This document shows positions 46,321-57,416 of a stretch of DNA of 64,000 nt, piece by piece. Origin of the DNA: Armillaria gallica (taxonomy: Eukaryota > Basidiomycota > Agaricomycetes > Agaricales > Physalacriaceae). The stretch covers positions 1,271,001 through 1,335,000 of the forward strand of contig JBANDB010000007.1 of NCBI GenBank assembly GCA_037576215.1, in the 5' to 3' direction. Numbering within the stretch: position 1 is the stretch's first letter; every line of letters starts with the position of its first letter. Under the pieces are notes generated by a model. The model saw only the letters and a list, made by a program, of their open reading frames with translations, was not told where the DNA came from and did no database searches. A program made the translations under genes and the position numbers.

Positions 46321-47090
46321 TAGAAGTTCGTGCAGTATTCACAGCTCGTTGCTTATCGTATGTCTTTCTCCCCCAGCTCTTCCTATGCCGATGTCGAGGT
46401 GCCTAGGGCTAGGACTATTCACTTGTGCGAGCCTTTGGAGGCCCCACAACAGCACGCCTCAGCTCTCTCGTTGGGACGACTTGAGCAGAGACTGTTTGGC
46501 CGACGGCCACGGCACGACGGAATAGGGCCCCTTCTCATTCAAGCGGCGGCACATACCTTTGGAACCGGGAGATTATACGATCATATGAGGTCCGAAACTT
46601 TGGCTGCTTGTAGTCATACGCGCTTTTCCCTGGGAAGCACGAACATTTCTTCATAACTTTTATTTCGCTTCATACGTATATTACTTCTTGTATTGTTAGT
46701 ATTATGCTTTAATATAATTCTCTTGCTCTGTGATTCCATGTCACCCTGACTGTGGCTCACTTGAACGACGCGCGGGGGCAATGTGGTGTGAAGGAGAAGA
46801 CCTGACTACGAGGGTGGCGGCGTTGATTCATCACTCATTTGGTACGTCACAGCATAATGTCTATTGACTGAGGCTAAAGTAAAATGCATGCAGCGGACCG
46901 AGTGTTGAGACGACGCGTACGCGAGCCGTTATGAGCCTGGATGGTGCTTGCTCGAGGGAGGAGTGATGCTACAGCTGTAAGGGAGGTCGTCGTGGAGTGG
47001 AGTAGACGCCGTCAATTAGTAGATACGTCGGCATTCAGCCCGTTTATTGATGAGAGGATGGCTCGAGTTTCAGGTTCCAGAAGGAAAACA
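46321..47090. other. Block A spacer, copy 2
   Basis: Matches 2,561-3,345. A short frame encoding FYFASYVYYFLY persists near 46,670. No other gene content was seen. Confidence 0.4.
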
Positions 47091-47099
47091 CTTGGCTGC

Positions 47100-49615
47100 G
47101 AGGGTTGCGTAACCGGCATCATCCACATCCTGACGCGACTTCCGTGAAATCGCTCGTCTCTGCTAACTCCCTGCTAAAACTGCGTCCATCTCTCTTTCCC
47201 TCTGAAAATGCCCGTCTCTATAAAGAATGGTCTCCGTCCGTCCTTCCTCCACAGCCACAGGACCCGACTGTTGACGTCCCTTCCCGCATACGATGTTCCT
47301 CACAGCCAGACCGCGTCCACGTCACTCCTCCCTCGACCAAGCACCCTCCATCCACTAGTAATAGCCAGCACCCAGCGACGTCCCTCCCCGCATACGGTCC
47401 CTCCGCAGACGCGCACGCGCAACTCTATCCTCTCCGCCCCTCCAGTCTGATATTAGCATGCGACCGTCAGCAACCCTCCCTTCACGCCAACCTCCTCGGC
47501 CAGGCCTCCATCTGCATGCACGCGCAACTCCTCCGCACTGTTCTACTTCGGGCATATTCCCTCCTCTCCTCCTAGTGTGCTGACTGTGAACGCGCGCACT
47601 CCGTTAACACTTCTGTAAAGCCTTTAGTTTGAATCAAGATAAATTATGGCAAGACTCACTGGCTAATCGAGTGCCGACTCCCGAAAACCAAGTCGTATCG
47701 TCAACGGCGAGTCGCGACCGGTAGACGAGGAGGCGGGTAGAAGGGGTATGTCTTGTAGTCATATCGTCGGCCTACAGAACTTGTCAGTGCTGCCATGACG
47801 ATCTCAGCCAAGTGTGCTTACCGGTCGACTTCCACTGCGCACGCCAATGTCCATCCACACACTCTCTTCTCCGTGTGCGCCCCGAATATGAACACCCTGT
47901 CCTCTGTACATTGACAGAATCTCCTGTCCCGCCAACTGTCCCGTTCTGTAACAAACTAGCGTGCCGTCTCTGATTCTGATTCTGATTCTCGACGCGGTGT
48001 CCTCTGTCCTCTAGTAAACTCGTTAGTTTGAATCAATAGAAATTGTCCCAAGACTTACAAGATGGATCATAAATCGAGGGCAGACCCCGAATATCAAGTC
48101 GTCTCACCCACGGCAATCGGCAGCCGAGGAGCTAAATGGGAAAGGCGCATCTTGTATCCATACCTTTAGCCTATAAATTTGTGAGTGGTTCCATTAGCAT
48201 GTCAGCCAAGTCGGCTTACTGACTCTCTCAACCTGTATCCATCGACTTGCACCCCGTACGTCAATCTTTCTCTGCGGAGGTGTGTGCTGCAAACGGCCGT
48301 AGCCCCAAGCATCCATCCTGGACTTCTGTTAGCGTCGTCTCGGGTGAGGTCCGTGGAAAGGCTCGCCCATCAACTCCTATCTGCTCGTATCGCCAGTCAT
48401 CGACCCGATGGCACACCCATCTTTCCTTCCACTGAAGACGGCGTCAGCCAGAAAACATGATAGAGAGATGTCGCGTACCTTGCGTACCAACACCAACACC
48501 TTGGTGAGCTCCCCAAATGGCTTGGTAGACGGCACAGGCGGTCGCACACTTGATTCGACCACCTGTAGAGACCGCATTAGCGAGAATAATCAACTTGTGT
48601 TATGTCACGTACCCTCGCATACGCTGCGTGAACAGTTCAATAGGGGGAGGATGTGATCGTACATTTGAGGAGGCGATCCATGCAGGCTCTGGGAGAATGT
48701 TAGAGAAAGCGGAACGTTGGAAAATGTTAGCACACATACCTAGTACCCGTCAGCCGCATCTTTGAGTACAGTCAAGACTGTCAATATTTTGTTAGGAGAC
48801 CGTAATAGCTTTGACGCAAGAAATCCTTACCCCCGCTAACTTTCCTCGCACAAATGTATCCACCACCATCGTCAGATTCAACACCGCACAAAGGCCTTGA
48901 GGGCCGGTAGATCTATTGAGAGCCGTAGGGGATCGAGGTCATCATCGAGCTTGACAGCGACCGGTTGTTTGACATCCTCGTTCAGGGAATGGTCGGATCT
49001 TGTAAGAACGACGTCACTACAGAGTGAGAAAACATGTTAGCCTGCGAGAGAAATACAGACCATCGAGCGCATACCTTCCACCAAATACGAGCTTGCTCCA
49101 GCCATTAGAATAGACTAGGAGAACAGCAATGAGGAAAGAATAAAATTGAGTAATAAAATGATAGCTCACCATAGTAAATGCAGATGTGAGCTGGCGAACA
49201 ATGGATAAGAAACCGAGGAAACAACAGTGTGGTACCAAATCCTTACCAAGTCCGCCTCTTCTACCATTGAACCCGGTAGCATTGAAGTATTAACGATGCC
49301 TTGTATAGCATCAGACCCAACAAAGACGCGAAAAGATAATGAAGAGCTCACCGTTCGTTGTTCGTCGCCGTCGTGGTGAGAGGAAAAATTGATCAATCAA
49401 CGATTCCGAAAAGGGAAGTGATCCCGGTCACGAGACCAAACCCGTCCAGCTCGACAAAGTCGACGACGAGGTGTACGACGTCGGGAGACGCGCCAATGGG
49501 ATATGAGAAGACGAGAGGACATGGCCTGTAGTCATTGGACAAAATGAGGGAGGGATGAGAGAGGAGAAAAGTGGGGATGAATGGGATAATGACAGTAAAC
49601 CAAAACATACCTCGT
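47100..49615 (-). pseudogene. Orphan microexon family M, copy 5
   Basis: A near-complete copy on the minus strand. The 5' exon (49,608-49,395) encodes PLVFSYPIGASPDVVHLVVD and FVELDGFGLVTGITSLFGI, also found at 56.3 and 57.6 kb in part. Exons encoding NTSMLPGSMVEEADL (49,290s) and LTSAFTM follow. The IDKTD exon has a deletion (about 48,545), and the 3' terminal exon region matches M1. Frames are interrupted, so it is probably not functional. Not recognised. Confidence 0.5.
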
Positions 49616-50769
49616 ATTTAAACGTTTCGCGCAGGCCTGGGATTCACGGGGATCACGGATAGGCCATGCCAATGGCTGAGAAAGCGTCCTGAATATCGGA
49701 TATTCGAATCTGCGACGCCCGAAAACTGGAAGATCCAAATCGGCAGATGGAACTTTGGCAAGTGTGGTGCGAGTTTCCCCCCTCATTTCGAGATTAGTTC
49801 TCCCGATATTAATGTTGAACCGAGCTACTCTTGTGCTTGAGAAAACAAGAGTCCTTCCACACGAACCATATACCACGGACTGGTATGATAGCATCATGAG
49901 CATCGACTAGAAGACACTAGATGACAAAGTACGCACTCGGAAGGATTCCAGCTTTCAAGTTCGTCCGGTAGCAGGCACAGGGTGGGAACCCGTTTAAGCG
50001 TCGATGCTGATGGCGTAACAGGGACGTCTGGGGCATGAATTCTGCAACCCCCGAAGATTGGAAGATTTTTAAAAATAGATTCCAAGAGCTTCCTGTGTCG
50101 TTTGGGGTCTAGTGCATCCAACATTGTGTGCGTGCAGTAATGTTAGCGTATTTACAAACACTAGAGTCTGTCTCATCGTCCGTTCGACTCTGCTAGTAAG
50201 TAGTTTGTTTGTCAGCATTGTACAATGACAATAGAGGAGGATATACACACTGAACAGTTTTCCACCTTTCGAGTTGATTTCTCCACAGGTACGATGTTTC
50301 ATCCCGTTTATCCATGACCCTGATGGCGCAGCGTGGACGCTTTCCAACCACATGAATTTCAGAACTTTGAAATGCGAGAATGAATGACTGACATTTGGTA
50401 TGTCTCCAACCCGGTTAGGCCATGCGTGCCACGTCTGGGCACTGCCACAGCAATCATATCGCAAAGGTAGCATATGGATAGTGTGTAGCTAGTTGCTACA
50501 AGTCCGCTGATAATAGATGGAGGCACGAAAACACACATGTCCAATTCCAGGATGAATTAGTCGTCTCCCAAAGGTCTGGGACATCAGGGAAACACATATT
50601 ACAGAGAGTCTAGCCCTATTGAAAAATTTAAATAACTTTTCGAGCTTCTAGAGGGCAGAAGAAACGAAAACTCACGTATCGACAATGTGGCTCCTGTTGA
50701 ATTGCAACGGCGCGCAACGTTACGATCTAACACATCTGTTTTCCGGTCCGAAGGGTCTCATTAATGCAC
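49616..50769 (-). other. Single-copy insert between M5 and D5, unassigned
   Basis: Not repeated elsewhere in the window. Minus-strand exon-like frames encode LDPKRHRKLLESIFKNLPIF and GGCRIHAPDVPVTPSAS (50,110-49,960), and RRFEYPIFRTLSQPLAWPIR (about 49,700). They look protein-coding in composition and have GTATGT/GTGTGT-like ends, but I know no family for them. Confidence 0.35.
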
Positions 50770-53230
50770 TACGCTTTCTTTTGTCTACAACACTGCCTTC
50801 ACGAGTTCGAGTGTATTTTCCATTCTGAATATTGACGCGGACGTGCGCAGAACATGTTCGTATTAGATTAATTGCCCCCACTATCACAGAATTCTATGAC
50901 TCGACAACGCTCCTTCCGTCTGTTAAATTTCCAGGCCTGGATGTCGACACCGGGAAATCAAGACTGTGATGACTTCTCCCCACCGGTAGTCAAATCAGAT
51001 CAGTACATTGCGAGATCTTGCTGCCGGACTGAGATCCCTCAGCTTCTGCCATTCTTCCTTGTCCAGGTGGTCCATCACGATCACCGACACCTTCTCGAAT
51101 CTCTGATCTGGCAGTCGTCTCCCTATGGTCCAGTGGCAGGGGTCGTATAGACCGCCACCAAGCAGCGTGTATGTATCTTCAGGTATCGGAAATCGGTGGG
51201 TGACGTGGATTTTGAATGTGTGCGCAATCCGATTTGCAGCTTCGACAACCAACTCCCCGCATCGATCACGCCCTTCTGCCGATCCCGTGTCAAATCCCCG
51301 CACATGCCCCTCTTCAATGCAAGGCCCCTCATACCAGTCCTCATCCGTCTCGTTATCATGCGTAACATTCGTGAAAAGATCATTGACATCCTTTGGCAGA
51401 GGCTCCATCATGACCTGGTCCCACGTTGGTCTCCATTTCTTGCATCCGAGTCCAACTCCAGGATACATGAAGAGGAAGTGCGCGCGCATATAAGTGTGCA
51501 TTGCATCCACCAGTGCCGTCCACGCATCCTCGAGAGTCTCGCTCTCATGGTAGGCAGGTATCGCATGGGGGTGCAGAGGAAATGCGAGTCCGGCCACTTT
51601 GTCGACTGGATTGGTTGACACGCGCTTCTGCATGCCTGCCAGTACAGCAAATATCTGTCTTGGACCCCTCTCCACTGAATTCAGCTCCTTGTGAAACCTG
51701 GTCAGGAGCGCAGTCTTGTAGTTCCCGCCGTCTATCGGCTGTGCGTGCATCGGTCCATCTGGCATATCACCGGCAATGATGCGGTCAGATCCGACCTCCT
51801 GGAGTGTCCATGCACGTCGAAACCAGGACCGATCGCTGTCCAAGTCGCCATCCTTCAACATCAATGGCCGCCCCAGCCCACTCAGGTAGATCACCACCTT
51901 TACATCCTCATACACACGTCCAATTGTAGGCACATCCAGCCTCCACTCCTCCACGCGCAGATCCTCCCTTGGCCCCCCTTCCTCTTTCTGTCTTAAACAG
52001 AGCACATCCAGCCATGCATACTCTGCTCCCAGATTCAGCATCTCAATCCGGATGAGGTTGAGATCCGCATCCTTTGGTATAGGCACAGGCCACTCCTTCC
52101 CGTTGATAGGGGACCGCACATCCACACGATCCTTCTCATCAACCCACGCGTGCGAAATCGGTGTTGGCCTTTTGTCAGTGATCCATGATGGCACCACACG
52201 ATTGCTGCACAGGTCCCATACACGCCGGGGTCTGAAAAATATGTCGACAATCTCGTTTCCTACCAGTGCTTTTTGTCGCCGCTCCCTGTCTTTCTCTTCA
52301 CGTCTGCGTAGTTCGTTGCTAGGGCTATGTGCATTCCATACTAGGCAAAGGAAGGCATAAGCTGTGCCAAAGTCATAGTTCCTTTCAATGAAGTCTTCAA
52401 GAATGGTGTGAAGCTCGTGAGACGTTCTGGACGTTCCGAGGGTAACATTCAGTCCATTCAGGAGCCCCCCAACGCCAAGCGTAGCGCAGGGAGTGTCTGC
52501 GATGGAGGATGGTATGACATCATGCCTTCCACCGGTGTACGACCGCTGCAATGGAACCTCGATAGACAATTCCGCTTGGCCAGTCTCGGTGTACGCGGAA
52601 AGTTTGGCCTGGAGATACATTTCAATTTCTTCTCTGTCTGTTTTACCGACTGACATACCTGTCGATATCTATAACGACGATTACGATCCTCCTTGCTCCT
52701 GTCAACGTCCACATGTCCTATTTTTCTTTTAATCCCCATGACTAGGTTCGTATTCTGGTCCGAAACAGTGGAGCTGAATCCTTTGGTCTCGCTGGAGTTG
52801 TAAATATGGATCGCAAATGTTTCCAAATCGGCCTGATGCGAATCGAAAGCAAAATTCCTGTGATTCTTGGGAGCGCTGTGTAAGTAAGCACTTAAACCAC
52901 CGTAGATTAACTGTACTCACAATTCCCCGTGTCCTCTCGAGGATGTGCGTTCAAGGGAGTGCTGCTCAAGTCGACGTGGGGAGCTGTCAGAAGGTAAAGT
53001 ACGGAGGTGTGCAAACAGCATGGTGGAAGCTATGTAGGCTGGTACGTGCTGGAAGGGCACGGTGTGCGCGTGGAGATTATATTGAATTCTTCCTATCGAT
53101 CAACATCAATTACGCATTCCTGTCATATACTTGAGTTTGCGGAAAGAAAGGTCATTCATTCCTTTGAACTCACCCTTTTCGCCTTTGACTCCCAGATGCT
53201 AATTTCACTCCTAGTGTGAGTAGCTCCTTC
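50770..53230. repeat. HET duplicon D5
   Basis: Begins with 'tttgtctacaacactgccttcacgag' and ends within the S segment, of which only the last ~40 bp (encoding SDQCFRRSYSH) remain. There it joins segment U. Confidence 0.75.
50995..52857 (-). CDS. HET5: HET-domain protein
   Basis: Main exon 50,995-52,608, intron 52,609-52,658 (50 bp, phase 0; ends ATCTCCAG here), upstream exon 52,659-52,857 encoding FAFDSHQADLETFAIHIYNS and KRKIGHVDVDRSKEDRNRRY. Numbered from the false start MSVGK, the HET domain spans about residues 168-290: ISHAWVDEKD (167-176), YAWLDVLCLRQ (213-223), VVIYLSGLGRP (254-264), WFRRAWTLQE (278-287). The ~265-residue C-terminal part has no domain I can name but is fully conserved in all five copies. 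Copy-specific patches include VGSDRIIAG. The frame is intact. Expected role: cell-death-linked non-self recognition, by family. Confidence 0.83.
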
Positions 53231-53239
53231 GAAAGCACT

Positions 53240-53745
53240 GGTCGCTCTTGCACAGAGTGCGCGGTTGGAGCCGTCGTATACAGCACGCTGCAGGAAGAGG
53301 GTCTATTAATGAGACTCCCCCTTGTCCACCCGGTGAGAAAATGGGAGAAACAAAATCACACGACGAGGCATTGCCACTGGGATTGAGGTCGAGCGAGTAT
53401 GGATATAAACTCGTCAGATAACAGATAAAAAGCCCCGCGCGCGGCAGGGAGTTGTTCAAGACATAATATAAATAGCCCTAACCTCTCAGCCTTCGTATTT
53501 GCGAGAAAAGGGAAGTGAGGGCTTGTGGGTTTGAATTGCCGTTCGTTGTAATATGAATCCACATGTGATGTGATGCGCGAATTCGATGTAACCGACAGAA
53601 AACGCGAGATTGGACCACGACTCTGAGCGTATTTTTCACATCTGCGTTTGACAGGGAGCGAACGCGTCTAAGGTTCCCGGGTCCCTAAGGCGAGCATTCG
53701 GGTGCGTGCTGTATTTCGAGCGCTAGTGCGGGTTCGATTTTTGCG
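53240..53745. repeat. Segment U, copy 2
   Basis: Direct match to 27,060-27,545, with an insertion of 'aaaaagccccgcgcgc'-type sequence. It joins D5 directly on the left and the 16.96-17.15-like segment on the right. Confidence 0.7.
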
Positions 53746-53879
53746 TTGCGTCATAGACTTGGACGACGGCGACGCTAGCGATGACCAGCTATGAACGTGT
53801 TGCGCAGGATGACGAGGAAGGACGTGGTCACGTTCTCCAGGTCCGTATCACTGAAGAGCACTTGTTCTGCCAAACCTGC

Positions 53880-56450
53880 TTCCTCAAAGTTTGCACATCC
53901 TCATTGATGAAACTGTCTTCAAGGCCAAGTCTCCCCCGACCCTCAAACATGCACATTGCATTTCCGTGAAATCGCTCAACTTTACTAACTCCTTGCCAAA
54001 TCGACCGTCCGAAGCCACAGCACCCCCCCGCGTCACTCCTCCCTCGACCAAGCACTCTCCATCCACGCCTGCACTTGGCGACGTCCCTCCCCACATACCG
54101 TCCTTTTGCATACGCACGCGCGCAAGTCCTCCGCACTGTCCCTCTCTGCGCACACTCCCTCCTCTCCTCCAAGTGTGTCGACTGCGAACACGCGCACTCC
54201 GTTCATACTTCTGTAAAGCCCTCAGTTTGAATCAAGATAAATTATGGCAAGACTCACTAGCCGGGTGATAAATCAAGTGCTGACTCCCGAAAACCAAGTC
54301 GCATCGTCAACGGCGAGTTGCGACCAGCAGACGAGGAGACGGATGGGAAGGGTATATGTTGTAGTCATATCGTCGGTCTACAGAACTAGTCAGTGCCACC
54401 ATCACGATCTCACCCAATTGTGCTTACCGGTCGACTTCTACCTCGCACGTCCATCTCCCTCCACAGTTTCCTGCACGCGCCGTGAGCGGGGTAATGTTCC
54501 CTCCCCCCTCCCCGCGTGCGCGCCAAACATGAACATCCTGTCCTCTGTAGTAAAGTCGTTAGTTTCAATCAATGGAAATCATCGAAAGACTTACCAGATC
54601 CGCGATAAATCGAGTGCGTCCAGATGATGATGAGTATAGCCAATGACTTGGCAGTGTTGCATCGGTATCATTGGCCTAAACTAGTCAATATGGCCATTAG
54701 GAGGTCAGTCGAGGCTGCTTACCGCTTGCATTTGCTCTCGTCTGACGTCATCTGCACATCTCCCTAGTCTCCCGCCCGTGCACCTCCCAGCTTGTTAACG
54801 GACGGACGTGGTGGTAGCGTTGATTGCATTACTACACTAGTATTAGTATCGCAGGATTGGGATAAGGAAGGCTTACCTTCATCCATGTCCGCTCTCATAA
54901 CTAAACACCATACCGGGAGAACAACAATGCTTAAGAAATGGTCGACGCAGGAGGCGGAGGCAGAGGCAGAGGCTGCAAACCGCCGTACCCAGAATCCATT
55001 GAGGGATCGACAGTCCGCGGAGGCGTACACTAAAAACCGTAGCTCAAAAAGTCAAGGCTGGATGAAGATTTCTGTTAGCTTAGTCTCAGGTGTCGTTGGT
55101 GGAGGGGCTTACACTGAAAAAATGTGTTCCAAGCGCCCAACAACCGGTATCTGGCCATATTGCCAGCCACCGACTCGATAGCGCGCCCATCTTTCCTTCC
55201 GCTGAAGACGGCGTCAGCCAGAAAACATAATAGAGAGATGACGCGTACCTTGCGTACACACCAACACCAACACCTCGGTGAGCTCCCCAAATGGCTTGGT
55301 AGACGGCTCAGGTGGTTGCGCACTTGATGAGAGCCATATCAGTCTTATCGATTGACTGCCTGTAGAGACGGCATTAGCGAGAATAGTCAACTTGGGTTAT
55401 GCCACGTACCTTTGCATACGCTGCGTGAACAGTTCAATAGGGGGAGGATGTGGTCGTACATTTGAGGAGGCGATCCATGGGGGCTCTGGGAGAATGTTAG
55501 AGAAAGGAACGTTGTAAAATGTTAGCACACATACCTAGTATTCGTCAGTCACATCTTTGAGCACCTTCAAGACTGTCAAAATTTTGTTAGTAGACCGTTA
55601 TAGCTTTGACACAAGAAAGCCTTACATTCGTTGACTCTTCCCTGCACATTTCTATCCATGCCTTCGTCAGATCCAACCCCACGCATGAGGTCTTGAGGGC
55701 CGGTAGATGTGTTGAGAGCCGCGGACTGGGAGGGAAGAAGTTGAGGCCGTCGTCGAGCTTGACAGTGACCGGTTGACTTGACATCCTGATTCAGAAAATG
55801 GTTGCAAATTTCTAGTCTTGCAAGAACGACGTGGCTACAAAGGGAGAAAAAGGGTTAGCCGGCAAGAGAAATCCATAGCATCGAGCACGAACCATGCTTA
55901 AAAAGTAAGCCATTCAGAAGCGTGCTGACTACGGCCATTAGAATAGACTAGGAGAACAACAATGAGGAAAGAATAAAACAGAGTAATAAATTGATAGCTC
56001 ACAGATTAAAGGCAGACGTGAGCTGGCGAACAATGGATAAGAAACCGAGGAAACAATAGTGTGGTACCAAATATTTACCTCTGCCTCTTCTACCATTGAA
56101 CCCGGTAGCATTGAAGTATTAACAATGCCCTGGATAGCATTAGACCTAACAAACACGTGAAAAGATAATGAAGAACTCACCGTTCGTTGTTCGTCGCCGT
56201 CGTCGTCGTGGCGGGAGGAAAAGTTTGGATTCCGAAAAGGGAACTGGTACTGGTAACGGGACCAAACCCGTCCAGCTCGACAAAGTCGATGATGAGGCGT
56301 ACGATGGGGAGAGACGCACGGATGGAGTATAAGAAGACGAGAGGGCATGGCTTAAAGTCATGGGAGAAGAGGAAAAGTGAGGGTAAATGGGATAATGACA
56401 GTAGTAAACCAAAACACACCTCGGATTTAAACCTTTTGCGAAATACTCCA
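53880..56450 (-). pseudogene. Orphan microexon family M, copy 6
   Basis: A near-complete copy. The 5' exon (56,430-56,190) encodes FVELDGFGPVTSTSSLFGI. Then come NTSMLPGSMVEEAEV, and the exon 55,784-55,615 encoding SSQPVTVKLDDGLNFFPPSP and THLPALKTSCVGLDLTKAWI before a GTAAGGC donor. The exon at 55,370-55,260 encodes SIDKTDMALIKCATT, then TGA where copy 3 has TGG, then AVYQAIWGAHRG. The next exon encodes KERWARYRVGGWQYGQIPVV and GRLEHIFSV. The 3' exon at ~53,990 encodes FGKELVKLSDFTEM. The TGA and 3' frame breaks suggest a pseudogene. Confidence 0.52.
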
Positions 56451-56746
56451 GGGTTAACGCACGCCGCGTTAACGTTGAAAAAGCAGGACTCCATCCCCGC
56501 CATCGACAAGACACGGCACTATCAACATAAGCATTGCTCAGAAAGTGCAGGAAGACAAAGTACGCACTCGTTGTGACACCAGAATCCAGACAAAGGTATG
56601 CTGTCCCGGGGCGTGTAGGGACAAACGACATCTATACTGCGGGAAATGGTCTAAGATGAGAACACTCGGCGCAGAAGTGGACTCACTTAACAGTCCTTCT
56701 AAGCCAGCGACGTCCTCAGTCCTCTCACCCGCCGTCTTGAGCGCTC

Positions 56747-56850
56747 CTAAAATGAGGAATAAATTTATGTAAAACCGACATCAAGCCATGAGTGTTTTAC
56801 AGAACATTTCGACGGGGCTTGCATAGTCGAAGGGCGGGAGCATAAATGGA
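56747..56850. repeat. Copy of bases 1-97
   Basis: Matches the first 97 bases of the window, including 'aacatttcgacggggcttg'. It overlaps the 3' end of the acidic-protein fragment. Confidence 0.8.
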
Positions 56851-57250
56851 TGGGAGTAAGGAGCACGCTTTGTTTGGCATTGAGCCAAACATCTGCCAGC
56901 CTAAGTGTAGCATCGACATCCAGATCCTGCTCCTCTTCCTGCTCCTCGTCGCTCTCATCCAGATCCTCCGTGCTGGCATCCAAATCCACCTCTTCCCCTT
57001 CCATCACAGACGGGGGCCCACCAGAGATCGCAAAATCCCCTTCATCGTTTTCCGGCATGACTTCATCCGCCTCTTGCTTCTTCTCCTGCTGCGTCTTCAC
57101 GCGACGATAGTCTTGAACCCCCGTATACGGATGCTATTATCCTAGGAATGAACAAACGAATAAACGATAACTTGAACTTGGCCCACGGTGCGCAATACCA
57201 TTTCCTCCAACTCGCGTTCTTCCTCACTAAGCTCATATCTCGCGGTAGTT
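56765..57250 (-). pseudogene. Acidic hypothetical protein, C-terminal fragment
   Basis: An upstream block (57,245-57,178) encodes ARYELSEEERELEEMV and RTVGQVQ. After a GTTATC...AATAG intron-like block of ~37-40 bp comes HPYTGVQDYRRVKTQQEKKQ. The frame 57,100-56,765 then continues with a very acidic tract (EGEEVDLDAST, EDLDESDEEQEEEQDLDVD) and ADVWLNAKQS. The composition suggests a nuclear or low-complexity tail. No domain is recognised. Stops just upstream of ARYEL suggest that only the 3' end survives. Confidence 0.4.
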
Positions 57251-57416
57251 GCTCATCAGGCTGTACATGGGCTCGCAGCCGGCATTTCACAGTGGGATAG
57301 GGTGGGTACAGGGTACTGGGAAGAGCAGGTGGAGGAACCTGCGTTCTCGCGGGAGCACTGTCGCCGTCGCTTTCAACTTTGTCGTCGCGTGGTTTCAGAA
57401 ATAGTCACAATGGCAG

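Larger units (their letters stand above)
45019..49390. repeat. Segmental duplication block A, copy 2
   Basis: Direct repeat of 98-5,640, lacking the ~1.2 kb insert. The match covers the R gene, the spacer and all of M. Beyond about 49,390 it continues to resemble other M 5' ends (M2, M6) rather than copy 1. Confidence 0.8.

Noticed and set aside
56765..57100. Transposase tail assigned to the acidic fragment
   Set aside because: Acidic tails of this kind occur in many proteins, and no transposase motif is visible upstream.
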